The position numbers and the translations under genes were made by a program. From Onchidella celtica (lineage: Eukaryota > Mollusca > Gastropoda > Systellommatophora > Onchidiidae): a DNA stretch of 64,000 bases. Below are positions 44,277 to 58,276 of this stretch, one piece after another. Every line of letters begins with the position of its first letter. The stretch's first letter is position 1. The notes beneath the pieces are model-generated. The model was not told where the DNA came from and searched no databases. It saw only the letters and a program-made list of their open reading frames with translations. The DNA lies in NCBI GenBank assembly GCA_963931925.1, contig OZ007576.1, positions 9,496,371-9,560,370 on the forward strand. Reading direction: 5' to 3'.

Positions 44277-47200
44277 ATCATGTGACTGAAACATCACTAT
44301 TTGGCTGTTAATTTTATGATATCTGTAAACAGTAGAACATCTGCTGTCCATTGTCTGGAAACTGTGGAACCAGCTGTACATCACCCTGGTACTGCTCCAT
44401 CCCATTGGTACTTTTTACAAAAATCGAGACAGGGCCAATTCAATGGCAAAACAAAATGTATTTTACCATTCCAACAAAACTAGAGAAGGTTTCTCATCTT
44501 TGGGAGTAGATTTTAAAGTGTTTAAAAGATTGAACTAAAACTATGTCAGATTTAATCACAAATTGACAAACATTTTCTCAAGAAGCTCTGCTTTGGAGAT
44601 GGAATAAGGTGGTACCGGCACGACAGTGCAGGTACGTCTGACAGGAATGAGTGTCAGTGAGCATAATGCGAAAAGATCATGGCCATGGGAATGAAGTGAA
44701 ATGAATTCTGGGGGGTTGTGGGACATCTGGAACCAAAAAATGCATTAATTAATCAATGTCCAATATTTTGACTAAAAGTTGAATTATTCAAAGAAAAACA
44801 TCATTTTTTGAATTAAGATAATGATTTATTATGACATCTTTAAGTAGAGTGTACAAAATGTGTGAAAATTTTTCTACAAACACTAAAAGTAGATTAAAAT
44901 ACTGAAGAAAAAAAAAGTAGACTAAACAAAACAAATGAGCAAAAAAATGACCACTCTTAAGGAGCAGAATTATGAAGATTAAATCATATCATAAGTGATA
45001 AAAACCATTGCAATTAGTTGAAAAACTGTCGACAGTGTTGAGTTTTTATTCTACACAAAAGAATAAAAAGTTAACATTTTGGTAAAGTCATATTCGATAG
45101 TTAAAAGGCAATATTAATTGTAAGAAATCTACGCAATATCACACTGAAATTAGTGAAAAATTAGAACAGATACAAGCTGGTGAGGATGAGACACTCAGGA
45201 CGCACTAGGCTAGAATAAAAAACATCCTTCTGTATATTCTCAAAAACGGACACTTACTTTTGGCCCTTGGCAACATTTATTTTCATACACAAATTTTATA
45301 TGAAAAGCCCTTTTGTGCTTATGTGAAACACTACGAGTGAACAGTCCGTGACATATAATATATGATGTCATACGTTGGTGTTTATGGCTGACAAGGAATA
45401 TAACTTAGTCAATTGAGGAAAGTTGGAGGAGAGACTAAAACTGCTATTAAGTACATAGCAAAAGTCACTTTTTGTTCAAGGACTGCCATTATAAAGAATT
45501 TCAGACTGCTTAAAAGATTCATTTGTCCCATATGCAAGAACTGTTTCTGATCACTGATCTACCACAAAACGGTGACTGACTTTTGATTTTGCGCTGTGCA
45601 GCTTGAAAATGTTGGGGGAAAAAAATTCACACACGTTATTGGGAAATCTGTAAAAGGTTTGATGTGGAGGTGGGTTCAAATTGAATCAGATTTCATTCAG
45701 TCAACAAGGTGAAGTAGACAATGATAAAATTTGGTCTTCAATTCATTGACAGTAAATTTTATGCAATAAGTCACCTACATAAATACTATACTCTGATACA
45801 AACAACCATTTTTCAAACAATTTTGAAATGACTGCTGCAGTTCTATGGATGAAACAGTTCTGAGTATTGAGCATTAATGAACTCTGGAACATTTTTTTTA
45901 ACGAATTTTTTTTTAATGAAATTAATAAACATTGCCAACACAGAAACTGAAGACATGTATATGACCATGTTCTGTTTGACAATGAAATAGCCTGATGTTT
46001 CTGTCCTTGCTGTCGTTAGCTTGGCCAAATTCACAAAATAAGAAAATATGCTTTTTTTTCAAATCTGATATGAATGTTGGTGAAAAGGATTCCAAAGCTT
46101 AGGGCAACAAGACAATGAAGTTAATAGAAATATTTGTTATTAAAATGGGGCCTTTTGAGCAAGACAGCTGTCTGTCGGTCAGTAAGTACATAGAACACAC
46201 ACAACAATTACAGGTGAAGTATCCCAGCGGTGACTTAAAACATACATGTGTCTGTCTACACTACACACAAGGCCTTACACAATAAAAATCTAGCACACTT
46301 TAGTTACGCATGGATAATGCAACCTCTATTCTCTAATTTCAACATCACAAACATGCAGTCTAACAACATTTATATCTCACAGATTGAATTTTGTAGTCAC
46401 TAACCTGTAATTATGAGTTAACTGATTGACATGAACTAAAGATCATAACATTGGACTTGAGAACAAAACCAGAACGCATCGCCCATTTTTATCTGCCTGT
46501 TTTGGCAACGTATATTGTGTAAATAATTAATTTCACTCTGTATCTTGAGATTAGATAATTGAGTTATGATGTACCTGAAAGTTTTTATTTGTAAAAGTAC
46601 ACAAAACATTTCATTATCTTTTATACCACGTTGAAGATAAATCTAAATGAAAAAGTAAACTCAGGTCACAAAAAACGTAACAATTAAATAAATGAGGGTA
46701 TTTTGACATAAACATTAAATATTATTTCATTCTAAGCGACTACTTTGAGTAGAGGATTTTAGGCCTGTGGCATACATTTGTTTAATTAAAAACTGCAAGC
46801 CTGGTAAACAAATTGCTCGGAATGCTTTCACCACAATTATGATATGCAATAAACTGTTTCACTGGGTATTTGACGCTGCATGTGGCACTTTTCAAATCAT
46901 AAAACTTGTGTTCAGGATGTTGCTTTATGACTGTCACATGGAATTTGGATTTGTTGGGGGGAAAAAAGAAACAACAGGTGGGATTATTTCAATTCATTAA
47001 TTTATATATATCATTTAAAAATAAAATGGTGCCCTCATCTCTACAAGATATATAATGTAATAATATGAATTGTAACACCAAAATGGCACGTGAAATAGAA
47101 GACAGGGCTGTTTACATAACATCCCTGACACCTTAATTTATGAATATCAGACACTCATCTGAAAAACAAAGTGAACATAAAACCTTGTCTTACAATGTGG

Positions 47201-48622
47201 TGAAAGAAACAGAAAAAAACAGTAACAACCGATGTACTCAATCTTGTGTTGTGCAGAATAACATTTATCTACAATGCAAATGTGATTTGTTATTCCTTCA
47301 ATCTTTTTGTAAAAATAAAATTACAGAATAAAGGTTCAAATGATCCAACAATTATGAATATATCTACAGAGTAAAAAACATTTGTCGCTGTTCCCAAGCT
47401 TACTAAATAAGTTCAAATGAAGATAAATTGTTCTTTGAAAAAAATAAGAGGAAAACATAACCCCTCTTTGAAAACATTCAGGAAAAGTGTGCATCATATA
47501 CAAGTGACTAAATCTTCAACTAACAACAAAGTTTCAACAGATGATGCCTCATGGCAGGTTTAGTACAAACAATTACCACCCAAAGAAGGAAGAAAAAATA
47601 TGTACAAAAATAAAGGTGATAAATTTATGAACTGAGAATTACAGTAAATTCGTTAGTTGTGTCATACATTGTCTTGTTTTTTTTTGTTTTTTTTTCATAT
47701 TACTAATAAGATTTCTGTTGAATGAGCCGGTCCACAGTCACAAAAATTACATGCACTTTCAAGTGCACATTCTACAATGCATACAAAAAAAGAAAGTCTT
47801 AATTTCAATGTATTCATCTGCTTAAAATCCACTTAAGTGTCATTTCCACAAAGAATTTGACAGTCTGGCCTAAAAAGTTTAGTGACTTGAAATATTAAGT
47901 AAGCATGTCTTTTGGGAGTAACTTTTCCTGGGTGTAGCAGTCTTACTCTACAAAAAAAAATATTTAAAAATTCACCTTTCCAGAGTGCTGACTTTGTTGT
48001 TGTTAAAAGCTAAGTAAATTTGTGGTTCTAAAAAAAAAAAAAAAAACGTCATTGGAAACTTTTTAAAAAATGAAGGCTTTGCCTAATACTGTACAACAAC
48101 GAATGAAAAAACATCTGAAAATGAATTTTAAAAATGTGAAAATACAAGTATGCAAATAATGAACAGCTCTTCTTATCTCATCGCTGCTGCCAGTGTCTCA
48201 TCCTCCAACAGATGAGTTCTTTTGTTTCTCGGGGGCCTCAGCATAGTGCTGTTGGCCCCCAACAATCTATCTCAAATTCTTTTATTCATTTCCAGATGTT
48301 GTTTTCATTTGATTCCCATTTGATGAATAATTTGATATTTCAATTTACATGTAGGTATTGTATACTTGTAGTTTGCTGGGGGTTTTTTTGTTGCTAAGGC
48401 GGGAATTTGCCAAATACAAGTTTTCCTTTTTTTTTTTTTAATTCTCCATATCTTAACTTTATCTCCTCCTTCACTTTTCCTACCCTTCCTTGCTCACTAT
48501 CATTGGCTCCATCATCTGATGTACAATAGAAGAACACTGACACAAGACTACTGTACTTAATTAGTATGTACTGTTTTATAACCACTTTATGGCCAGTGTT
48601 GACTGGAATAAATTCAACTAGA

Positions 48623-48754
48623 CAGGGCCAGATTTACATCATTGTGGGACCCCAGGCAGAATCTTGTAATAAGCAGGATTTTTTCTGTTTCAAAACCCCA
48701 ATGTAAATTTGCATGGGGTCCCTGGGATGCCCATGCATTAACACGGCTCTGCAA
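48623..48754. repeat. hAT-type MITE (about 130 bp)
   Basis: The left end CAGGGCCAGATTTACAT and the right end TTAACACGGCTCTG are imperfect inverted copies, with inner GTGGGACCCCAGGC and GGGGTCCCTGGG also inverted. CAGGGCC...TTTAC ends are common among animal hAT MITEs. Confidence 0.6.
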
Positions 48755-49288
48755 CGAGGAAAAAGTGCATGTCATTTCCATGCACTAAAACTGACAGTAC
48801 AAACAACTATAACTCTCAGCTTACAAATTTCTCCTCAAAATTGGCTTACAAATGAACAACATGAATTCTGAATCTACATCTAAGAAATCCATTGGTTTTC
48901 AGGAGTGAAAAATTGCATGCTCTGTTGCAGGTGCAGAGACAGTGGACATCTCACTGCCAGTTTGGACAACCAACATTTAGTATTGCAAAAATAGAGCTAG
49001 AATAGAAGCAGAGCATGAACTGGCATGAAGACAAAGACATTCAAATGGGGTAAAAGAAAGCAACAGCTACTCTAAAGTGACAAGCCAATTTTCTTAAGTT
49101 TGTTCTCACTTTTTGCCCAGCAGTCTGCCCGGTTCTAAAGAAATCCATCATGGCTTTAAGGGGAACATTCAAGTGCTTATGGCCTATCAATGCTCAAACT
49201 CTCACTGTTTGGGTACAAATACAGCACTGAGTTTATGGTGGGATGACTTCTAATAAATTAACATTTTAAGAGAAGTCATTACAGTATT

Positions 49289-49360
49289 GAAATGGGCTAT
49301 GCTAGAGTGATGTGACATTTTAACCTTAAAATGGCACATTGCTCTGGCATAGCCTATTTC
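49289..49360. repeat. 72-nt near-perfect hairpin
   Basis: Two 35-nt arms around a two-base CC centre, with only five differing positions. The left arm starts GAAATGGGCTATGCTAGAGT; the right arm ends CTCTGGCATAGCCTATTTC. Could be a tiny MITE or a hairpin RNA. Confidence 0.75.
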
Positions 49361-49684
49361 TGAACATTTTATGGGTCACTAGTACATGAAATTTTCTCTG
49401 GAATATAATGCTTTTGTTATATTAACTGTGTTCAAAAGATATATACTGAATTTCAATCTCCATTATACATGTATTTCTCAGAACTGGGTTTATCTCACAA
49501 TCCAGTCAACATGGTGAAGCATCGGTCAGAACATGCACAGCCAGATTACTGAATGGCACTTTTTCTATATCATTAAGCAGTAATACAACTTGTGCTGTAG
49601 CAAATCTGACAAACCTGTTTCCTCATAAAATCCAGGTTTTTTTTAAAATCCTGGATCTGAGAGAGAGAAATTCATAAAGTCAAA

Positions 49685-50503
49685 TACAGTCCAATCCACT
49701 TATCTCGACATGGCTTTTCTCGACATTCTGGGTAACTCGACACAATTTTTAAGTCCCAACCTATTCCTTCTTTAATGCTACTAAATATTTCCCCGTAACT
49801 CGACGTGTTGATCCGTTCTTTCCTCTTAAATCGACACATTTCTCCCCGACCGCGGCAAAACAAGTGCACTAGACCTACTACTGTGCTACTAAAAATGCCC
49901 ACGCAACTCCCCGCATATAAGATCTCTTTATTTCTGTTTGCGGTGCTGGCGGGGAGGGGTAGGAGAGGGGGTGTGTGGACACAGAGGATGACCCTTGGCT
50001 TCAGTAATGCGAGTGTGGAGTGCCTTGCATAAGCGTACGGCAGTAAAGGTACAGAGTACTACAGACTGAGTAATTATTTTTTCCCCACAAAACATTCGTG
50101 CGCCGTTGATACTAGGCCTTGACCTAGATCTCTCGGTTAACTGCCGTACTGTGTGTGTATCGGTATCATCACTTCTAAAGAAACAGGTTGAGGTTAAAAA
50201 AAACAATAACAGTAAAGGACTGCGCATTTGATAGCTACAGCATTTCTCCGATATCAGTAAATCTTTGCCACGCAACTGCTCCGCACAGCAGTGATATTGG
50301 AGGAACCGGTGACAATATGCCGATAATTAAAAGAAAAAGGGACATAACCGCGTTATTTATTGGACACTTCCCATTATGGTGATGTGTGATCTCCCTCCCC
50401 CCTTTTTTTTTCTCTTCACCACAAATCTGCTATTTCGACTTTCTCTTTACTCGACACAAGTCAGACGGTCCCACTGATGTCGAGATATCAGGACTGCACC
50501 GTA
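49685..50503. mobile_element. pogo/Tigger-like MITE
   Basis: Starts TACAGTCCAATCCACTTATC followed by repeated CTCGACA words and ends with TGTCGAGATATCAGGACTGC then CCGTA. Both ends carry CAGTCC...TATCTCGACA in inverted orientation, as in pogo-type elements, which insert at TA. The 800-bp centre has no transposase. Confidence 0.65.
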
Positions 50504-51619
50504 TAACAGAATGACACTGAATGAAACAAATTTAGATTTTCAGAACTTTATCCAATTCTGGCTAACCGTCCCAGTATCTGAACCGGACATAATTCCAAAT
50601 ATATAGGTTTTGTCACAGGTTTTTTTTTTTTTCCAAATGTTTATAACAACTTATGTGACACATTTACACTGTACTTTCAAAGGGCCTGGAAATATACATG
50701 TCGTTATCAACCTGCTTCTCTTTCCTTTCAATGCAGAACAGTACACGTGAATTCTGGTAAACTGGTCTCAGTTGCAAATACATGTAGATGAATTGCCGCA
50801 CATACTGCTTGCTAGTGTACATTTAGTTCTCAATAAAAAATAGAATATCCTCAGTTATGAAGAGAAAAGGTTTCAAATCGGTTTCCTTCAATTAAATTGG
50901 CAGTGGGCACAATCCACATTTGCTTTGCTTTCTGAACTACATGTACTTGTTTTTCATTTGACTTAAAAACTTGCATTGCTTCCATAATGACTCCGTCAAA
51001 TATTCAATTTGGGGACTGCTTGGTCAAAAAAGTTGAAAACAAATCTTGAATAAGAGGCTGGCCACTGGTCTACGGAAGTAGTGTAAGTATGTCTGGAACA
51101 TGAAAAACAATTTCAGTCAAAAAGAAGGGGAAAAAAAGAGAAAGAGAATGATGACAGCAGAGCTGAGTTCTTCAGAAAAGAGCTCTCCCTTATGGGAGAT
51201 AAAAGAGATCACTAACATCAGTCAAAGCTGTGTGAGCCTTGAAACCATTGTGCAATCACATAATTTCCCTCTGAACTTTCACACTACATGTATATATATA
51301 TATCTCACACTTTTCTCACAAACATCTAAGTATGTTAACTGTTATTTCAGGAAGGAAGAAAAATGCTACAAATGTTAACCACCATTCTAATAAATTAAAA
51401 ACAAACAAACAAAAACCAGAGAGGATAACTTAAAATGCAGATTTCAGTCCTTCATGATCATGGAATGAACAGTTCTACATTCAAGGATTCATGATAAATG
51501 TTGGAGAATAAAACATGAACTCGCATGCAAGTCATAGCCTAATGCTGCCAAAATATTGCAGGTGGTCACACAGTTGAAATCTTTCTTAGATATTTTACAA
51601 CATTCTTCATCTTCATCAG

Positions 51620-51950
51620 CTACTACATCATGATTTGATGTTCAGATGTTAACACAACACATCTCAGATGAGCATGAGCCAGACCATCTCAAAAGCAAAG
51701 ATGCACATGAAAAGCCATGTACAAATCCCTGATTTTCAAAGACAATTGATGCATGCCAAATCTGGCAATGCATGTCAAAAACTGCTACTACATCATGATT
51801 TGATGTTCAGATTTTGACACAACACATCTCAGATGAGCATGAGCCAGACCATCTCAAAAGCAAAGATGCACATGAAAAGTCATGTACAAATCCCTGATTT
51901 TCAAAGACAATTGAGGCATGCCAAATCTGGCAATGCATGTCAAAAACTGC
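51620..51950. repeat. tandem duplication, 165-bp period, two copies
   Basis: CTACTACATCATGATTTGAT starts copies at 51620 and 51785. The copies differ at only a handful of positions, so the duplication is recent. Confidence 0.9.
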
Positions 51951-53017
51951 AACAAAAGAGCCGATGGAATGAGATTGTACTTTCTGCAGCATGGAGACGT
52001 TTCGGTGACAAGACAACTTAATTTTCAAAACTGAGATCAATGTTTCTCAATCCCAAGCATACCAGTTTTGAAGAGGATGTGTGTGTATGGAGGTTCTAAT
52101 GACAAAGAAAAATAAGTCTTCATCTCAAAAAATAATTTTCTAAAAATTTAACAAAGATTTTATTGATCTTCTTTCCTTTTTTTTTTTACTTCAATCTAAT
52201 TTTTTTTTTGCATTTGGATGGTTAAGGAAAATGGGTGACAAAAGCTTATCAAAACTAACACACTCCCTGAAAAGTCACATCACTGTCAACACTTTTAACT
52301 TTCGCACTTCATAAATAAAATGAAAGAGATATTGCCTTTGAGAAATGTTTGAACTTCAGTCGATCATCATGCATAATAACACTGGTAATAAACAGACCTC
52401 GGCAACCGCAAGGGAATATTAAATCCCTGTTTTTTTCTGCTTTATTAGCTATTTAATAAATTACTTGATAACAACAACTGATGATCAAAATACCTGCTGC
52501 AGCAAAAGAATTAATTCCAAGTGCATACGGCAAATTGTGTGTCTGTTTGGGAGGGGGAGGGGGGATGGGGGCTGTGTAGAGAGTTGGACATGTATTGTGC
52601 TTTGCCTGTCAAGTACACCCCCATCTCCCTTGCAAGTTGTGGCCCCATTTGGCCAACTCTCGCTTAGGCCAAGCATGTTTTCTCTCCTTACTGACCAAGT
52701 GTGGTGACAGCACTCTACACATTCAGTTGAAAATGAAAACTCGTCACTCAGAGTGGCAAGATTTGGAGCCAGGCATGTAGGCTCCAACTGTGTACCTTTG
52801 TCAGACATGTTCATTGTCTCATCACTACCAGTAATGTGCCATTATACAGCGTGTCACTGGACGTCACTAATCTTCATCACATGCTGCGTTCTCTCTGCCT
52901 ACACTGGGTTTACTGACCACATCCCTACACTCTGTGTATCACTATCATGCATCCAGCCTGTTCACATTCACTGAATGATAGAGTACTGGAAATCACTGGA
53001 AATGCATTTGTCTATTT

Positions 53018-53304
53018 CTAACTTTTGCATATGTCTCTGATCTCACCTTCTAACTCGATCAAATCATGGAAATCATCACCTGACAAAAAATTAGTATCGA
53101 TTTGAAGGCCGAGGTCTGCCATCAGTTTGATATTACACTGACCTACAGGACACATTAACATGGGAGGCCACCATGCAACAAAAAAAAAAGAAGGGATATA
53201 CCTTGCCTTTTTATGTGCCCTTTTTACAGGAATAGCAAGATCCTGGGTATAACAAGACATTTTTAGCAGAACATTACATCTCATTATAACCAATTTCCAC
53301 TGTA
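53018..53304 (-). mobile_element. pogo/Tigger-like end with short open frame
   Basis: On the minus strand it begins TACAGTGGAAATTGGTTATA, the typical start of pogo/Tigger elements. A short frame near the other end reads LSGDDFHDLIELEGEIRDIC, an acidic stretch that could be a remnant of a transposase C-terminus. No RT, DDE core or start context could be seen, so the function is unassigned. Confidence 0.45.
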
Positions 53305-55483
53305 CATAAAACTTCAAGGAAACCCATCAAACAAACAAATTGATTCATGAAAAAATTAATGGAATAAATAAACTGCTGAATGTACAAACTTGTTAAAAAG
53401 AATCTCTACAATCACATTACAACTTGAAAACAATAACAGCCTAGCAAAATTTGACTGAGAATGTAAATTTCCCTCATTGGTCCAAATTTTCAGCAACAAA
53501 ACTTGTCCCTATGATCCCTGTATTTCTTCTCCTGTAGCAAGACGCTAATCATTGCAATCTTAGTAAATGATAAGAATGTTCACAAATGGCCGGTAATAAA
53601 ATATGTACACATGTGTAATTTTTTGCAGACTTATTCACCATTAACTTGGACAATGCCTTAAGTATTATGCTGTTCTCTAGCACTAAATATCCAACTCCAA
53701 AAGTTCAGTTTTTTCTACTTTTGTTGGTGGAACCAGAAATGAACAACATTATGTTTCCTGTGTAAAAAATACCCAACTACAGAGCACAATATAATAAGTG
53801 CTACAAAAGACAAAGAAAATACAAGTTTCTTGTAATCAAACCATGTAGCGCTGTTCTCTCTTTCTGCAGTTACCAGTACCCATCTTCTTTTTTTTCCTTC
53901 TATAATGTTGATGTGTCTAGATTTTGTCATCAGTTTATGCGTGAGATAATTGATTTGATGGTGAAATTATTTCTTTGTTTGAGCTGTCTTTACCGTCTTG
54001 TTTTGTTGTTGTTTTTTCTCTGAGGGGAGGAGGGGGTATTCAGTTTCTCACAGATCCTTTTATGCCATCAAGGCTACAGCACTGCATCTGAGCTCCTTCA
54101 CAGTGGCATTTTCATACATACTTTAGCAGAAAATAAATAAATGAATAAATTACAAATTTATAGAAAAAGTTTCCAACCTTCAAATAAAATTTTAAAAAAT
54201 CTCATCTGTCCAGAAGCTGTTTTGGATACTCACACACATACACATGTACACGCGTACTTCATCAATCTCTCACTCACACATCTCTCATTTAGGGCAAAAC
54301 TTCACATCTCTGCTGTACGAATTTCTGCATCTCAAATGAAAATGTAACCAAATAAAATAAAAGATCATACCCACAAAAAATATTTGTCATTTACTCCGTT
54401 TTAGTTGTTATATAACAACATGTTATTCCTTCATTCCTAAGGCCAGATCATTCTTAATTAAAAACATCTTTTCTAGTTTCATGTGCCGTTAATTTTTTAC
54501 TAAAGATATTGAAGTTGAAAAACTCCTCATGAAATAGTGTAGTGCAACTGCGCTTTTGAAAATCTCGCAACAAGCGCACAAAATTATCTCTGATACAAAA
54601 AAGTCACATCAAAGCCATTCAGGGCTCTTCTGAAGAGCTGTAGACACGTTTTGTTTGACGCATTCAGCCAAAATAACTTTTCAGCTTATTAAAGTTGCTG
54701 AAGATCTCGCTCTGTAACAGTGGTCCTTTTTTTTCAAGTAACAGTTATTTCCAAGTAAGGGACTGAAAGAAGACAGAAAATACCAGTGCAGGTAACATAA
54801 CAAAAAAGTTCACCAGAAATTTCCCAAATCAAAATAGATATTGCCACAAACAGGGATGTAGGGAAAAGGGAAGCACTGTGAATAAATAAATACACTGTGA
54901 TGTACTTCATAATACATCTACAACTTCAAGTGCTGATCCTTCCAATGATCATCACAGAAGCTTTGAGAGGGGTGGCGGGGGGCATCCTGAGATGTGAAAT
55001 TTTACCTCTATATCCACACCATCCAGGAACACCACAAAATCACCAATTTTATATGAGACACTAACAATATTTAACACTGTCATTGCTGACTTCAAAAACA
55101 TAAATCTTAGAGACAGAAAGGAATTCTGCAGAATAAATCCACACTAAGAATTATAAAGGAATGATAAAAGAGTGATAAATCTGTAAAAAATTTCACACAC
55201 ACACGCAACTGCATTCCTGGAAGGTAATGAAATACATGTATATAATCACACTCTCATTTCTTACAAATTTTTCACAGAAGAAAACTCTGTATATTTCACA
55301 CATAATGAATAAAATATAAGTGACTTTTTCACAAATGTCCCTTGAAGCTACTGGTACATGTATGAGAAATGAAATATGTTAAGTTTCAGTGATTAAAATC
55401 AATTGTCTGAAAGGGGAATGTGAACCAAGAACTAATCAGATCTGCTAACCTTGCAATACCTGCCAATACATCACACACAGATT

Positions 55484-55505
55484 ATATATATATATATATA
55501 TATAT
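55484..55505. repeat. AT microsatellite
   Basis: About ten TATA units in the presumed syntaxin 3' region. Confidence 0.85.
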
Positions 55506-56429
55506 GCTGTACAGAAATTTGCATAAATATATTGATACAGCCCTAATACAAACACTTACAAAAAGAATTGATTACTTGACCTAAAAAGCAAGCTCTGCAA
55601 TGATGCTGTTCATTTATTTTTTTTTCATTTTTATTTATTGGGTCATTATCAGATCTTCATGGCAGGAGAGGGAGTGGGCGCTCTTGTAATTGAAAGGAAA
55701 GATTGCATCCATTTACCACAACAACTGCTGTTCAAAGCAAGAAATAGGAAGGAAAGTAATTGGAAAATGATATATCTGCAATGTAAACAAACCAACCCAA
55801 GTGTGATTCCCAGACAAATCAGAAAATATGTCACTATGTTGGCATGTCATACATTTTTCTCTCGTGTTTCAATAAGCTGTAATTTGCTTAGCTTGTTGCA
55901 AGAACACCGCTTGCAGTTTGAATCAGTTTGTCATAAGTGGCCTTAATCTTTATGCTATGTGTTCTGCATGTGGTCTAGTTTGTTACACCTACGTCATTCA
56001 GTGTTTATCCTGTACATGAAGATGTGTCTATTTCATGATAGTATGTTTTACTTCCTCAATGGCATCAGCATGCTAAGTAAGTAAAATCTCACTTTTCTTT
56101 TTTTTTATGCATTTGTAAAAAATCTGTTACCACTGACTTGGATGTGGCAAGAGGAGGATATATAACTAGTTTCATATCTGTCCACGTTACACAATGTACA
56201 TTCTCAATTTCGAGGAAAGGCAAATTGAAAGGGTTTGCTCTATACCATGATTAAGTCCCACTTGGAATCCAAAACAAACATTTATAGTTGTGCATAAAGA
56301 TCATGAGTATGCCTTTTGTTGTGCCAAGCACATTAACCCAAGACTGTTTTTATATGAGGGTGGCACCCTGAAAGAGCTGAAATTTTCAGTCTCATCAATT
56401 TTAGTTGCTTGGTGACAATTGACATATAC

Positions 56430-56860
56430 TGACTCAAGTCCATTTTGCATCTGTTTTGACTCGGTGCGTGAGGTCTCTCTTTCTGCCAGCTGACTCAAGA
56501 GTCTTCATACACCAGAGCTAGTGAGACAGTTTCACCAGTGCACAAGGTCTCTCTTTCTGTCGGCTGACTCAAGACAGTCTTCATGCACCAGAGCTGGTGA
56601 GACAGTCTCGCCAGTGCATGAGGATTCTCTTTCTGTCGGCTGACTCAAGACAGTCTTCATGCACCAGAGCTAGTGAGACAGTCTCACCAGTGCCCGAGGT
56701 CTCTCTTTCTGCCGGCTGACTCAAGACAGTCTTCATGCACCAGAGCTAGTGAGACAGTCTCATCAGTGCCCGAGGCCTCTCTTTCTGCCGGCTGACTCAA
56801 GACAGTCTTCATGCACCAGAGCGGGTGAGACAGCCTCGCCAGTGCACAAGGTCCCTTTTA
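56430..56860. repeat. tandem repeat, 76-bp unit, about five copies
   Basis: Units start TGACTCAAGACAGTCTTCAT and contain CACCAGAGCTAGTGAGACAG and TCTCTCTTTCTGCCGGC. The middle copies are nearly identical, the outer ones diverge. The right flank continues into the dispersed repeat also seen at 36430-36515. Confidence 0.92.
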
Positions 56861-58276
56861 ACTCCACAATTCACAAGTCACACTAAACCTCTGACAAAGC
56901 AGATTTCATCAGTCATCTGATGGAACCTCATAACAATTAAACTTTGAGGCTGTTGTTAGCCAATCACAGTTTTATCACTTAAAGCACACATGCTTTAAAT
57001 ACCACCGGCGACTTTTTCCACAAACACTGGCGATCTTTTTTGAGTGAAAACCAGTTTCAGTACACAACAGGAATTTTTTAATATACGCCACCTAAATTTT
57101 GGCTTGTTTACAACAGGGCTGCGGCATTTAAGGGGTATTCTGTGAAATTGGGTGGGGTACTTTATAGAAATCTCTAGCTGAGTAGAGAACACAGCTCAGT
57201 ATTTTCTCTATTTGGCTTTGTAATTAGACTTCGGTCCCTTACCATCAGGCTCAAAGTTTTGTCTTAACGACGCTCCAGCAGCCGACCAACAATTTGACTC
57301 ACGGCACTACCACCCCTTCTGCATGATATACAACTAAACTCTTCAATTGTAGGAAGAAATTACAACTCTCAGAAGTGCCAACACAATGGATAGTTTCTTT
57401 ACCATTGCAGCAACAGCCAAGGGAAATACAGTAGTAGAGTTGATTTAACATAATTATCGCCAATACTTCCACTTCTAGGAGATTCTTTGGTTGTCTCTAC
57501 CACAATTTCTTTCCAAAGTTATCTACTTCTGACTTGGGAAACTGGTCGCAATAGAATCTAAAATGATTGCATTTGATCACTCAGTGAACTTAGGTAAATA
57601 ACAGAATTATCAAGTTTGACTCATCTTGACATGCAAACTGGAGCCACTTGACTGATAATAAGAACAAACAAAGAGCAATTTAGTTTCTGGATTTGTTCTG
57701 TGTGTGATAATTTACCATACAAATCCCATCAAAGTTTCTGGAAGTATTTTTTGCCAAGTTTACTCTGATAGAGACCAAACCATCTCACGTTTTTTTCTTC
57801 TTTCTCAAATTTTATTACCCTGCCCTATGAAAGATGTAATCTCTTAGTCATATTTCATCTAATATGGTCAGCGAATTGATATGAAAATAAATGTCCAGCT
57901 GTTGTCTCCTCCATGATGCGATCAGTGCATTTCAGTTTAATTTTAAGTGGGGAAGGATAACTATAGAAGAAGATTTTGCATTGGTACTTTTGATGCTATT
58001 GTTTAGGTGGCTGCAACAGAAGTACTTAGTCATGACAGCAACATAAATAATTCTCGGCATTGTTTCCATGCAGAACCCAAGAGACTTTGGTGTCACTGAT
58101 GACACTGTTGCCATGGCAGTTGTTATTGTAGTTGTTGTGGTTGTCGCCACCATGGCGCTGGATGCCAGGAGATGACAATGACGATGATTCTGGCGAGGGG
58201 GGAGTGGTGGTGGTGAGAAAAGCAGCAGTGCAGAGTTGATCAATTGAATAGTAAAATAACTAACATCTGGTGGGGG

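Larger units (their letters stand above)
44277..58276 (-). other. probable long syntaxin 3' UTR plus intergenic spacer
   Basis: 14 kb of A/T-rich sequence without a supported coding exon on either strand; every open frame is short and lacks recognisable protein features. The syntaxin stop at 58277 faces into it on the minus strand and the BUD23 end faces it from the left, so the genes converge. Neural genes often have very long 3' UTRs, but I cannot fix where this transcript ends. It contains the MITEs, hairpin and tandem repeats listed separately. Confidence 0.45.

Noticed and set aside
57932..58243. Minus-strand frame of 103 codons with Pro- and Thr-rich runs just after the syntaxin stop
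   Set aside because: It lies in the syntaxin 3' UTR, is made of CCTCC and ACAACN repeats, and has no independent support.
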